Below the pieces are notes generated by a model. The model ran no database searches and was not told the DNA's origin. It saw nothing but the letters and a program-made list of their open reading frames with translations. This document shows, one piece after another, positions 17,660 through 24,742 of a stretch of 37,303 nucleotides of DNA. Within the stretch, counting starts at the first letter, position 1; every line of letters starts with the position of its first letter. This DNA comes from Bacillota bacterium (GTDB taxonomy: Bacteria > Bacillota > Clostridia > Peptostreptococcales > Anaerovoracaceae), in assembly GCA_017443515.1 (NCBI GenBank), contig JAFRXM010000011.1, positions 1 to 37,303 of the forward strand. Reading direction: 5' to 3'. The translations under genes were made by a program, and so were the position numbers.

Positions 17660-18319
17660 ATGGCAGAAAAACTGCTGCTTGAAAAACTTGAACAATACAT
17701 AAAGCAGCGCTGGATCCCGCAGCCGGAGCCTTTTGAGCATGCCGATGCTGAATACTGTGGATCCGGGTCTTATGCCATGCCCGAAAGGAACCTGTCCTCC
17801 GAACCGTTTGCCGGATCCGCTCCTGCACCGGCGAAGAACATCGCACCGCTTCCGGCGAAGAGCATCGAACCGCTTCCGGCTAAAAAGCGCAGAAGCTTTT
17901 TCCCGTCATTCTCCTCGTCACGCCTCTCAAAGGAAGCCCCGCAGAGCTCATCCCTGGACGAGCGTCTCAAGTACCTGGACGAGAGCTTTTCGCAGATGCT
18001 GCTCCGCAAGATCGACGAGGCAGGCATCAAAGACTCCGAATGCTACAACAGAGCCCAGCTCAACAGGGCGCTGTTCAACAAGATAAAAAACGACCCGGCG
18101 TACCGGACGTCAAAGGAAACGGCGGTCGCACTGGGGCTTGCGCTGAGGCTCCAGAAGCCTGAATTCACAGAGCTTTTATCCAAGGCGGGGTATTCGCTCT
18201 CCCGAAGCAGCAAGTTCGATGTGATCATAGAGTTCTGCCTGGAAAACGGCATCTTCAGCATCATGGAAGTCAACGAGCTTCTGTTCAGACACGACCAGAA
18301 CCTGCTCGGATCAAAGTAA
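17660..18319 (+). CDS. Protein with the C-terminal module of clostridial macro-domain proteins
   Basis: The protein has 219 residues and no signal peptide or membrane segment. The N-terminus (1-15) is a short helix. Residues 20-98 are low-complexity and proline/serine-rich, with a duplicated PLPAK unit. From about 99 to 219 there is a compact helical domain (LDESFSQMLLRKIDEAGIKD, YNRAQLNRALFNKIKNDP, SKETAVALGLALRL, LSKAGYSLSRSSKFD). From memory this matches the C-terminal domain of clostridial macro-domain (ADP-ribose-binding) proteins. Here the macro domain is absent and replaced by the linker. Function is unknown. It is the last gene of the pepT operon (AAAGGAG before ATG) and is followed by a VWA gene. 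Confidence 0.65.
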   Translation: MAEKLLLEKLEQYIKQRWIPQPEPFEHADAEYCGSGSYAMPERNLSSEPFAGSAPAPAKNIAPLPAKSIEPLPAKKRRSFFPSFSSSRLSKEAPQSSSLDERLKYLDESFSQMLLRKIDEAGIKDSECYNRAQLNRALFNKIKNDPAYRTSKETAVALGLALRLQKPEFTELLSKAGYSLSRSSKFDVIIEFCLENGIFSIMEVNELLFRHDQNLLGSK

Positions 18320-18330
18320 AACATCCCATA

Positions 18331-18357
18331 AAAATGTCTCCTGGCAGGAGACATTTT
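18331..18357. terminator. Strong rho-independent terminator
   Basis: The perfect 12-bp stem AAAATGTCTCCT / AGGAGACATTTT has loop GGC and is followed by TCTTTTT. It ends the pepT operon. Confidence 0.9.
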
Positions 18358-18457
18358 TCTTTTTCCTCTCTGTTATCATGTAAGCGTAAAGAGCAGCCGG
18401 GGAAGCTGCAGCAAAGAAAGACCGATGATAACAGAAAGACAAAAGGGAGGAAACGCC

Positions 18458-19105
18458 ATGAAAAAGAATCTCACAGAACTCGTAATGATACTGGACGCCA
18501 GCGGCTCCATGTACGACCTTACCAGGGACACTATCGGGGGCTACAACTCCATGATAGACAAACAGCGCAGGGAAGAAGGGGAGGCAGTCGTATCGCTGAT
18601 AACGTTCAACGACTACAGTACAGTGCTCTGCGACAGGCTGCCCATCGAAAAGGTTGAGCCCCTTACCGACAGGCAGTACATCGCCGGCGGATGCACGGCC
18701 CTGATCGACGCAATAGGCGGCGCCATCCACCATATCAGCAACGTTCACAAGTACATAAGGCCGGAGGACGTACCAGAGCGCACGCTGTTCGTGATCATAA
18801 CCGACGGTATGGAAAACGCCAGCCGCAAGTACAGCTCTTCCGAGGTGAAGCGCAGGATAGCTGAAAAGGAAAAGGACGGCTGGGAGTTCATCTTCCTCGG
18901 TGCCAACATAGACGCCGTTGAGACCGCGGCTACCATAGGCATCCGCAAGCGCAACGCTGTCAACTTCATCTGCGACGAGGTCGCGATGCCGAAGGTCATG
19001 GATTCCGTATCCAGGGCCATGAGCTCCATGCGCGCCGGGAACGCGCAGGTGTGCGAGGACTGGGCGGAAGAAGTCCACAGGGATTACAAGAAGAGAAGGC
19101 GCTGA
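18458..19105 (+). CDS. Stand-alone von Willebrand factor A domain protein
   Basis: The protein has 215 residues and is a single cytoplasmic VWA domain without signal peptide. The MIDAS metal site is intact: DASGS (13-17), the threonine in GGCTALIDAIG and the aspartate in VIITDGMEN. WEFIFLGANIDAVETAATIGI is typical of a clostridial stand-alone VWA family. VWA domains bind protein partners through the metal; the partner here is not known, but the preceding macro-associated-module protein is a candidate. ATG 18458 is chosen because GGGAGG lies 7 bases upstream; an ATG at 18425 lacks such a site. It is bounded by terminators on both sides, so it is probably monocistronic. Confidence 0.88.
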   Translation: MKKNLTELVMILDASGSMYDLTRDTIGGYNSMIDKQRREEGEAVVSLITFNDYSTVLCDRLPIEKVEPLTDRQYIAGGCTALIDAIGGAIHHISNVHKYIRPEDVPERTLFVIITDGMENASRKYSSSEVKRRIAEKEKDGWEFIFLGANIDAVETAATIGIRKRNAVNFICDEVAMPKVMDSVSRAMSSMRAGNAQVCEDWAEEVHRDYKKRRR

Positions 19106-19127
19106 TATTTTATCAAATCTTCACAAT

Positions 19128-19155
19128 AAAAGTCCCCAAAACGGGGACTTTTGTA
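19128..19155 (+). terminator. Rho-independent terminator after the VWA gene
   Basis: The perfect 10-bp stem AAAAGTCCCC / GGGGACTTTT has loop AAAAC and ends in a short T-rich tail. Confidence 0.85.
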
Positions 19156-19156
19156 T

Positions 19157-19162
19157 TATAAT
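19157..19162 (+). promoter_or_regulatory. -10 box immediately before the small lipoprotein gene
   Basis: A perfect TATAAT ends 6 bases before the ATG, which would place the transcription start on or beside the start codon. No good -35 is visible, because that region is the terminator stem. Confidence 0.4.
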
Positions 19163-19168
19163 GGGCTC

Positions 19169-19324
19169 ATGAAGAACATCATTTCCAAAAACAGAATCAT
19201 CGCTGCAGTCCTTGCGGCAGCCATCGCACTTTCCTGCATGGCAGCCTGCGGCAAGGCAACCACATCTGTGGTGCAGCGCAAGGTCGAATCAAACAGGGGT
19301 ACGACTATCCATTCAGTAAAGTAA
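19169..19324 (+). CDS. Small lipoprotein, 51 residues
   Basis: The frame starts MKNIISKNRIIAAVLAAAI, continues with a hydrophobic stretch and ends its signal at a lipobox, CMAAC, followed by GKATTS; the mature part is only about 25 residues. The clear N-region, hydrophobic region and lipobox argue that it is a real secreted lipopeptide. No Shine-Dalgarno site is visible: a terminator and a TATAAT box lie directly upstream. Function is unknown. It could also be the remnant of a longer lipoprotein. Confidence 0.55.
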   Translation: MKNIISKNRIIAAVLAAAIALSCMAACGKATTSVVQRKVESNRGTTIHSVK

Positions 19325-19454
19325 ACTGATCCGGTCTTATCCGTCCTGTTAAGTATCGCCGGGTTCTCGGTTGCAGGTGCATGCAGTATCTGCAGCTTTT
19401 GTAGTGTTCGGCCCTTTTTTCAGTCTGCCGCGTTTTCGTAAAAGGAGCTCGTAT

Positions 19455-20039
19455 ATGAAGATCACTTATTACGGACATTCCTGCTTTACTGTCAGTTCTT
19501 CCGGCTATACGCTGGCGCTGGATCCATACAACGATATGGTCCAGGGTTATCCTCCGCTTGCCTTAGAGGCCAACAAAGTCTACTGCTCGCACGGCCATAT
19601 GGATCACGCCTTTGTGGATGCTGTAACAATAAATGATGCAGGAGCTGCCGATCCTTTTGAGGTGAAGTCCTGTAAGATCCCGCACGACGATGCCGGCGGC
19701 AGCAAGCGCGGAATGAACCAGATACGCATCTTTTATGCGGAAGGTAAGAAGGTCATACACTTCGGTGATACAGGATGCATCCCGGACGCTGCGATACTTG
19801 AGGAGCTTAAGGGCGCTGATATCGCTATGATCCCGGTCGGCGGAGTGTTTACTGTAGATCCGGCTCAGGCAAAACAGATAGCGGATGCCATCGCGCCAAG
19901 GATCCTCATTCCGATGCATTATAAAAAGGGCAGCCAGGGGCTGCAGATCATAGCCGACCTAGACGCTTTCCTGGATCTTTGCAAGGACGTGCCTTATGAA
20001 GTCAGGCCTCTGGAATACAAGGAAAGTATAGAAATATAA
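19455..20039 (+). CDS. MBL-fold metal-dependent hydrolase (UPF0173 type)
   Basis: A metallo-beta-lactamase-fold protein of 194 residues. Metal ligands appear in YYGHSCF, SHGHMDHA (an HxHxDH variant), HFGDTG and PMHYKKG near the C-terminus. The UPF0173 family is cytoplasmic with unknown natural substrate. ATG 19455 is chosen because AAGGAG lies 7 bases upstream; the longer reading from 19371 has no ribosome site. The gene is convergent with sdaA with only 37 bases between, and no terminator is visible there. Confidence 0.85.
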   Translation: MKITYYGHSCFTVSSSGYTLALDPYNDMVQGYPPLALEANKVYCSHGHMDHAFVDAVTINDAGAADPFEVKSCKIPHDDAGGSKRGMNQIRIFYAEGKKVIHFGDTGCIPDAAILEELKGADIAMIPVGGVFTVDPAQAKQIADAIAPRILIPMHYKKGSQGLQIIADLDAFLDLCKDVPYEVRPLEYKESIEI

Positions 20040-20076
20040 TCAAATATCCATAATTAATATTATGTAAAAATCCCCT

Positions 20077-21294
20077 TTACAGCGCTCCGAAGTGTGCGCT
20101 GTAGTACTTTGCGAGGCCTCCTTCGGAGGTCTCTCTGTATTTGCAGCCGAGGTCTTTTCCGGTCTCGTACATGGTCCGGACTATGGTGTCGAAGGATATC
20201 TTTCTGGTGTTCGTAAGGAAGTGCGCCAGCGATACGGCGTTTATCGACCGCATGGCGGCCACGGCGTTGCGTTCTATGCAGGGTATCTGCACGAGGCCGT
20301 TCACCGGGTCGCAGGTAAGGCCCAGCATGTGCTCCATGGAGATCTCCGCGGCGTATTCTGTCTGCTCCATGCTCATGCCTAAAAGCTCGGAAAGTCCGGC
20401 AGACGCCATGCAGCAGGCTGTTCCTACCTCCGCCTGGCAGCCGCATTCCGCGCCGGAGATGGAGGCGTTCGTCTTTACTAAATTTCCGATGAGCCCGGCT
20501 GTTGCAAGGGCCCGTATTATGTGCTCGTCTTCTGTCCCGAGCCTCTGCTGGTGGTAATACAGCACCGCCGGGACTACTCCGCACGATCCGCAGGTAGGGG
20601 CAGTCACAACGGTCCCGGCTCCGGCGTTCTCCTCGCAGACCGCAAAAGCGTAGGAACAGACTATCCTGTTCTCCCTGGTCTCCGGGGTCTCGGAAGGGGA
20701 GTACTGCTTAAAAAGTATGCCGGCTTTTCTCTGAAGCTCAAGCCCTCCGGGAAGCGTTCCGCTGGCGGCAAGGCCTCTTCCGACAGCGTCCTTCATGGTT
20801 TTCCATACGCTGCCGAGGTGGTCCCAGATCTGGGGCCCTTCCATTCTTTCTACATACTGCCAGAGGCGCAGATCGTTCTTCTTGCAGTACACGGCTATCT
20901 CATCGAAGCTGTTGTGCGGATATACCTCCGGGGCTTCCACATACTGGCTGCTCGCCAGGCGTATTGCGCCTCCTCCGATGCTGTAGATCCTTACGCAGCT
21001 GAGCTGCCTGCCGTCTTTAAGTGGTATCATATCCATGGCGCAGGGGTGTTCCAGATCAGCCTTGTCGGATATGTCAAAAACGACCTCAACGGGCAGGGGA
21101 GCAAAGCTCTCCTCAAGGACCTTGTCGGTCATGTGTCCCTTGCCTGTCTTGGCCAGAGATCCGTACAGGATAACTCTGTACGCGTCGGCTGCAGGGTAGA
21201 GCTCCTTCATAAGGCGGGCAGCTCTTTCAGGTCCCATGGAATGCGAACTTGAAGGCCCGCGGCCTATTCTGTAAAGATGCGTAAGACTCTTCAT
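20077..21294 (-). CDS. sdaA: L-serine dehydratase, iron-sulfur type, single chain
   Basis: The protein has 405 residues and deaminates L-serine to pyruvate and ammonia using an oxygen-labile [4Fe-4S] cluster. The N-terminal SDH-beta domain begins with GRGPSSSHSMGPERAA. The C-terminal catalytic domain carries APTCGSCGVVPAV (232-244), GAECGCQAEVGTACCMASAG and GLTCDPVNGLVQIPCIERNA, which supply the cluster cysteines. Most clostridial versions are split into SdaAA and SdaAB; here both domains are fused. It starts 22 bases after the NAT stop on the same strand with only a poor Shine-Dalgarno site. It is the last gene of the PucR-NAT-SdaA operon. Confidence 0.92.
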   Translation of the reverse strand: MKSLTHLYRIGRGPSSSHSMGPERAARLMKELYPAADAYRVILYGSLAKTGKGHMTDKVLEESFAPLPVEVVFDISDKADLEHPCAMDMIPLKDGRQLSCVRIYSIGGGAIRLASSQYVEAPEVYPHNSFDEIAVYCKKNDLRLWQYVERMEGPQIWDHLGSVWKTMKDAVGRGLAASGTLPGGLELQRKAGILFKQYSPSETPETRENRIVCSYAFAVCEENAGAGTVVTAPTCGSCGVVPAVLYYHQQRLGTEDEHIIRALATAGLIGNLVKTNASISGAECGCQAEVGTACCMASAGLSELLGMSMEQTEYAAEISMEHMLGLTCDPVNGLVQIPCIERNAVAAMRSINAVSLAHFLTNTRKISFDTIVRTMYETGKDLGCKYRETSEGGLAKYYSAHFGAL

Positions 21295-21315
21295 TCTATG
21301 AAAACAGTGGAGTAA

Positions 21316-22146
21316 TTATTCAAACCTGTAATCCACGCCGAAATCTTTAAGGAGCACCTCTTCAAGGGCTTCGGCGCCGCAGTATGTCTTTTCTGACAGG
21401 ACTTTATGTCCGTCCTTGATGGTGACTTTGAACTCAGGTGAATACTTCGCGCCGGCAGCGGGTGCGGGAGCGTCGCATACGAGGTTCTCGCGGTAGCCTT
21501 CCGGGGTCATTATGACCATGGAAAGCCTTGTCCTGAAGCCCGATGCCGGGTCCTGGCTGCAGCAGAAGTTGGGGTTTATGAATTCAACTGGATCAGCCGG
21601 AATATCCCTGAACCACAGCAGCCTCATGTCGCTGCCGTCCTCGTTGCGCAGGAATACCTCGAATATGCCGTCCCTGCAGACCACTTTGGATCCGAATTTG
21701 TTGTAGCCCTCGTTGAATATGGTAGTCTCCGGGAAAAACGTGAATCCCAGTCCTATGTCGCAGAAATGCTTTTTCCCGTCAAGAAGCACTATTACACCTC
21801 TGTGCCTTGATGGCGGCATGAAATCGCGGCCTCTTACGATCTTTATCTCCACGCTGTAGCAGTCATAGCCAAGAGTTCTGAGCGCGGCTTCAAGAAGACC
21901 GTTCAGCTCGAAGCAGTAGCCTCCGCGCCTTCTGTTTACTACCTTGTCGAAAAGGTCGGGTATTCCGAGGCTGGGGAGCGCAGCTTTGTCCCACACGTCC
22001 AGGTTGTCGAAGGGGACGTGCTGGTGGTGGTGCTTAAGCAGGCTGTCCAGATGCTCCTTGTCCGGCTTAAACTCAGCGGGATCCATGCCTATCCTTCTGA
22101 GGTAGGCGGAACTGTCTTCGATGTTGTAATAAAGATCTTCGTACAT
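21316..22146 (-). CDS. nat: Arylamine N-acetyltransferase
   Basis: The protein has 276 residues, the usual NAT length. The catalytic triad is visible: Cys78 in RRGGYCFELNGLL, His115 in RHRGVIVLLDG and Asp130 in HFCDIGLGF. NAT enzymes transfer acetyl groups from acetyl-CoA to arylamines or hydrazines; the physiological acceptor in anaerobes is often unknown. AAAGGAG precedes the ATG, and the ATG follows the regulator stop codon directly (TAAATG), showing tight coupling with the PucR-type gene. Confidence 0.9.
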   Translation of the reverse strand: MYEDLYYNIEDSSAYLRRIGMDPAEFKPDKEHLDSLLKHHHQHVPFDNLDVWDKAALPSLGIPDLFDKVVNRRRGGYCFELNGLLEAALRTLGYDCYSVEIKIVRGRDFMPPSRHRGVIVLLDGKKHFCDIGLGFTFFPETTIFNEGYNKFGSKVVCRDGIFEVFLRNEDGSDMRLLWFRDIPADPVEFINPNFCCSQDPASGFRTRLSMVIMTPEGYRENLVCDAPAPAAGAKYSPEFKVTIKDGHKVLSEKTYCGAEALEEVLLKDFGVDYRFE

Positions 22147-23706
22147 TTACTGCTCCTTTGGTGTGTATATCTCGTAAGCCATCAGAAGGCGGAACCTTGT
22201 CCCGCTCTCATTGAGGTCCATTCCTATCATCTCGGAGATCTTGCCTATGCGGTAGATGACGTTGTTCCTGTGCATGTGCATGATCTGCGCAGTATCCGAT
22301 GCGCGCCTCTCGTTGGTGAGGTAGACGAACAGCAGCTCCAGGTTGTTGGTGCCGTGCTTGCTGTCGTATTCGCAAAGGGTATCCAGAGCCTTGGAGGCCA
22401 TGGAATTCCTTGCTATATGAGCGTTTTCGGGCTTTCCGGCTATTACGAATCTGGGGTAGCAGGAGCCGAAGGTGCGCACTCTGCTGAAGCTGTTTCGGCT
22501 TCCGATAGCAAACTGCTGTTTGGTCCCGGCGCTGATGCATCTGAGTGCTATCTCCGCCTGTTCTCCGGCCAGCTTGATGTCCGAAAGCGTTGTGAACGGA
22601 TCGCTCATGCCGCAGCAGGAATGGTATTTTTCCATGACATCCTGCAGGTTCTCAAGAAGCTGCATTATGCCGGCGGAATTCTTCATAGGTATCAGCGCTA
22701 CAAGTATGTCCTTGCTGAGAGTGACCCTGGATTGCGGCAGCTTGGTGGAAAGCTCCTGGCAGAGCCTTTGCAGCATTATGCCCGTGCTGTCGTCCGTGGA
22801 GACTTTTATGAGCCTGAAATTGCCTTTGACCGGGATCCCTGCGTTCTTTGCTCTGGCGTTTATGGTCTCCAGCGTAAGGTCGTTTGGCTCCAGCATCTCC
22901 AGAAGCAGGCTGTCGTAGACATGCGGCATCTGGTTGTTTTCTATCCACTGCCTTTCGAAGCACACCATGAGCCGGTCTATGAGCATCTTGAAAAGGTCCT
23001 TAAGACCCGGACCTGGAAGCCTCTTGGTGCAGAGCATGACGACGTGCGAGTAGTAGCTGTTGTTGTAGTGTATGACCTTGGCGAGGATGGGGTAGCCTGT
23101 TATGCTGTCGGCGGGGCGGACGTAGATATCCACGGCATCGCGCCAGAAGTCCATAAGGTTGTTCCTTGCGAAGACGTTGATGGCTTCCTGGTCGTGGTAG
23201 CCGCGCTGCACAAGGCCGTTGGTGATCGGGTCGTCGCAGCTGAGGTTCTGGGTGTAGGCAACAAGGGAGAACGCGGAGTCTGAAATGGTAATGTAGTTGC
23301 CGATAACAGGCTCGGTGAGGTCAAGTATGTCCTGTATGGATCCGTGCTTGATGAGGCACTGGTCCATGTTGTTGCACCACTCGAAGTATTTTTCGAAGAT
23401 GCCCTGGACTATCATGAAGAAGTCCACGGCGTTCATTTCGGTGTCGAAAAGCACCATGTTCCTCAGCAAGGAGGAATCTTTGGGAAGGGCGGTGTCTATG
23501 ACTGCGGCCACGCAGCAGTCCTCGGTGTACATTGGGTTTGCAAGCGCCATCGACAGCCTTGTGACTATAAGTCTGTCCGGATCTTTTTCGATGATGTCCG
23601 GGCTGAGAAGGCGCACGCCTTTGAATGTCCTGGATCTGTTTTTGATGTAGCAGACCGGGTTGCAGTATGCCAGATCGTCCAACAGGATGTTTAATGTAAG
23701 TTCCAT
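22147..23706 (-). CDS. PucR-type transcriptional regulator
   Basis: The protein has 519 residues. The C-terminal 60 or so residues (LLFVYLTNERRASDTAQIMH, HRNNVIYRIGKISEMIGMDL) form the PucR-family helix-turn-helix (HTH_30). The middle resembles the GGDEF-like or sensor region seen in PucR/CdaR proteins. The N-terminus (MELTLNILLDDLAYCNPVCY) is an input domain of unknown ligand. Members usually act as activators of catabolic operons next to them. The gene is divergent from the corrinoid/folate operon and leads the NAT-SdaA operon, so both are candidate targets. GGAGTGGG lies upstream of the start. Confidence 0.8.
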   Translation of the reverse strand: MELTLNILLDDLAYCNPVCYIKNRSRTFKGVRLLSPDIIEKDPDRLIVTRLSMALANPMYTEDCCVAAVIDTALPKDSSLLRNMVLFDTEMNAVDFFMIVQGIFEKYFEWCNNMDQCLIKHGSIQDILDLTEPVIGNYITISDSAFSLVAYTQNLSCDDPITNGLVQRGYHDQEAINVFARNNLMDFWRDAVDIYVRPADSITGYPILAKVIHYNNSYYSHVVMLCTKRLPGPGLKDLFKMLIDRLMVCFERQWIENNQMPHVYDSLLLEMLEPNDLTLETINARAKNAGIPVKGNFRLIKVSTDDSTGIMLQRLCQELSTKLPQSRVTLSKDILVALIPMKNSAGIMQLLENLQDVMEKYHSCCGMSDPFTTLSDIKLAGEQAEIALRCISAGTKQQFAIGSRNSFSRVRTFGSCYPRFVIAGKPENAHIARNSMASKALDTLCEYDSKHGTNNLELLFVYLTNERRASDTAQIMHMHRNNVIYRIGKISEMIGMDLNESGTRFRLLMAYEIYTPKEQ

Positions 23707-23912
23707 TTTCCCACTCCAAAATTATATAAATATATATGTTATAATTATGACATATTTATACTATTTTACAAGTCTTTTTTGTAGAAAATGACAATAATTT
23801 TAAAATAATGAACTGTTTTGTGCTTTTTTTATAAAATCGCTTCGCTAAAACAGCCAAAGTCCTGTATCTTTAACAAACCGGTCTGAATCTGACCAGTAAA
23901 AAAGCGACGAAT

Positions 23913-23928
23913 TTGTAGTTTTCTACAA
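23913..23928. promoter_or_regulatory. Candidate activator operator
   Basis: TTGTAGTTTTCTACAA is a perfect 6-bp inverted repeat with a TTTT spacer. Its centre lies about 42 bases upstream of the predicted transcription start, a classic position for an activator replacing -35 contacts. Confidence 0.55.
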
Positions 23929-23950
23929 TGATTTTGGTGGCCGTCTCGGT

Positions 23951-23956
23951 TATAAT
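23951..23956 (+). promoter_or_regulatory. -10 box of the corrinoid/folate operon
   Basis: A perfect TATAAT has no recognisable -35 at 16-18 bases. The predicted start near 23963 leaves a leader of about 110 nt. Confidence 0.55.
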
Positions 23957-23968
23957 AGTAACGTACAC

Positions 23969-24037
23969 GGGTATGTATACCCACAGCTTGTCTGAGCCTG
24001 AAAGGGAAGTGGACGATCCCTCGCAGAACATCAGACA
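23969..24037 (+). ncRNA. Structured 5' leader of the C1 operon (possible cis-regulatory RNA)
   Basis: The hairpin GGGTAT / ATACCC (23969-23982) is followed by an outer stem TGTCTGA / TCAGACA (23989-23995 with 24031-24037). This encloses an inner stem AGGGA / TCCCT (24003-24007 with 24017-24021). No intrinsic terminator follows. It matches no riboswitch class I recognise. Confidence 0.35.
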
Positions 24038-24073
24038 GAATAACAATAGTTTTCTAGGAAGGAGAAACTAAAA

Positions 24074-24703
24074 ATGATCGAAAGTGTAAAAGACATAGTC
24101 GTAAGAGGAAGACTTAAGCTGATCCAGCCCACTATCCAGGAAGCTCTCGACGGCGGCGCTACCCCCGATGAGATCCTCGACTCCATGATGGGCGCTATGG
24201 ACGAAGTAGGTACCAAGTTCCAGAACAACGAGATCTACGTTCCTGAAATGCTCGTAGCAGCTAAGACGATGCAGCGCGGTGTTGCAGCTATCAAGCCGCT
24301 GCTCGCAGGCGACGCTGTAGGCAAGTTCGGAAAGTACATTATCGGAACCGTAGCCGGCGACCTCCACGACATAGGCAAGAACCTCGTAGCCATCATGATC
24401 GAGGCTGCAGGATTCGAAGTCATAGACCTCGGCATCGACGTTCCCGCTGAGAAGTTCGTTGAAGCTGTAAAGGCCAACCCGGACTGCAAGGTAGTAGGCG
24501 TTTCCGCTCTGCTCACCACCACAATGGAGTCCATGAGAAACACCGTTAAGTGCCTGATCGACGCTGGCTGCAAGGACCAGGTCAAGATCATGGTCGGCGG
24601 AGCTCCTATCACCCAGGCATTCGCAGACGAGATAGGCGCAGACGCATATACTACAGACGCTGCATCCGCAGCCGCAAAGGCAAAGGAGCTCGCATCCCTG
24701 TAG
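24074..24703 (+). CDS. Corrinoid (cobalamin-binding) methyltransferase protein
   Basis: The protein has 209 residues. The N-terminal helical cap domain (about 1-85) is followed by a B12-binding Rossmann domain with GTVAGDLHDIGKN, in which His98 is the lower axial cobalt ligand. SALLTTTMESM and VMVGGAPI-like segments are also typical. Such MtbC/MttC/MtaC-like proteins carry a methyl group from a substrate-specific methyltransferase to a second methyltransferase. The partner could be the methyl-THF methyltransferase at 27259. A strong GGAAGGAG precedes the ATG. No MttB-like or MtaB-like partner is in the window. Confidence 0.9.
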   Translation: MIESVKDIVVRGRLKLIQPTIQEALDGGATPDEILDSMMGAMDEVGTKFQNNEIYVPEMLVAAKTMQRGVAAIKPLLAGDAVGKFGKYIIGTVAGDLHDIGKNLVAIMIEAAGFEVIDLGIDVPAEKFVEAVKANPDCKVVGVSALLTTTMESMRNTVKCLIDAGCKDQVKIMVGGAPITQAFADEIGADAYTTDAASAAAKAKELASL

Positions 24704-24742
24704 TTCTGAAATTGGAGCTGAAGAATTAAAGGAGGATTATTA

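Larger units (their letters stand above)
23707..24073. promoter_or_regulatory. Divergent control region between the PucR-type gene and the C1 operon
   Basis: This 367-base gap holds an AT-rich part next to the regulator gene (about 23715-23860), including TTTGTAGAAAATGACAAT, which resembles one arm of the palindrome below. The part nearest the C1 operon holds a palindrome, a -10 box and a structured leader, listed separately. No cobalamin or THF riboswitch was recognised in it. Confidence 0.6.

Noticed and set aside
23928-23956. Sigma-54 type promoter for the C1 operon
   Set aside because: A TGGC is present, but the matching GC-containing -12 element at the required spacing is not; TATAAT fits a sigma-A -10 better.
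23707-24073. Cobalamin riboswitch ahead of the corrinoid protein
   Set aside because: The conserved B12-box-type sequence was not found; only short unclassified stems are visible.
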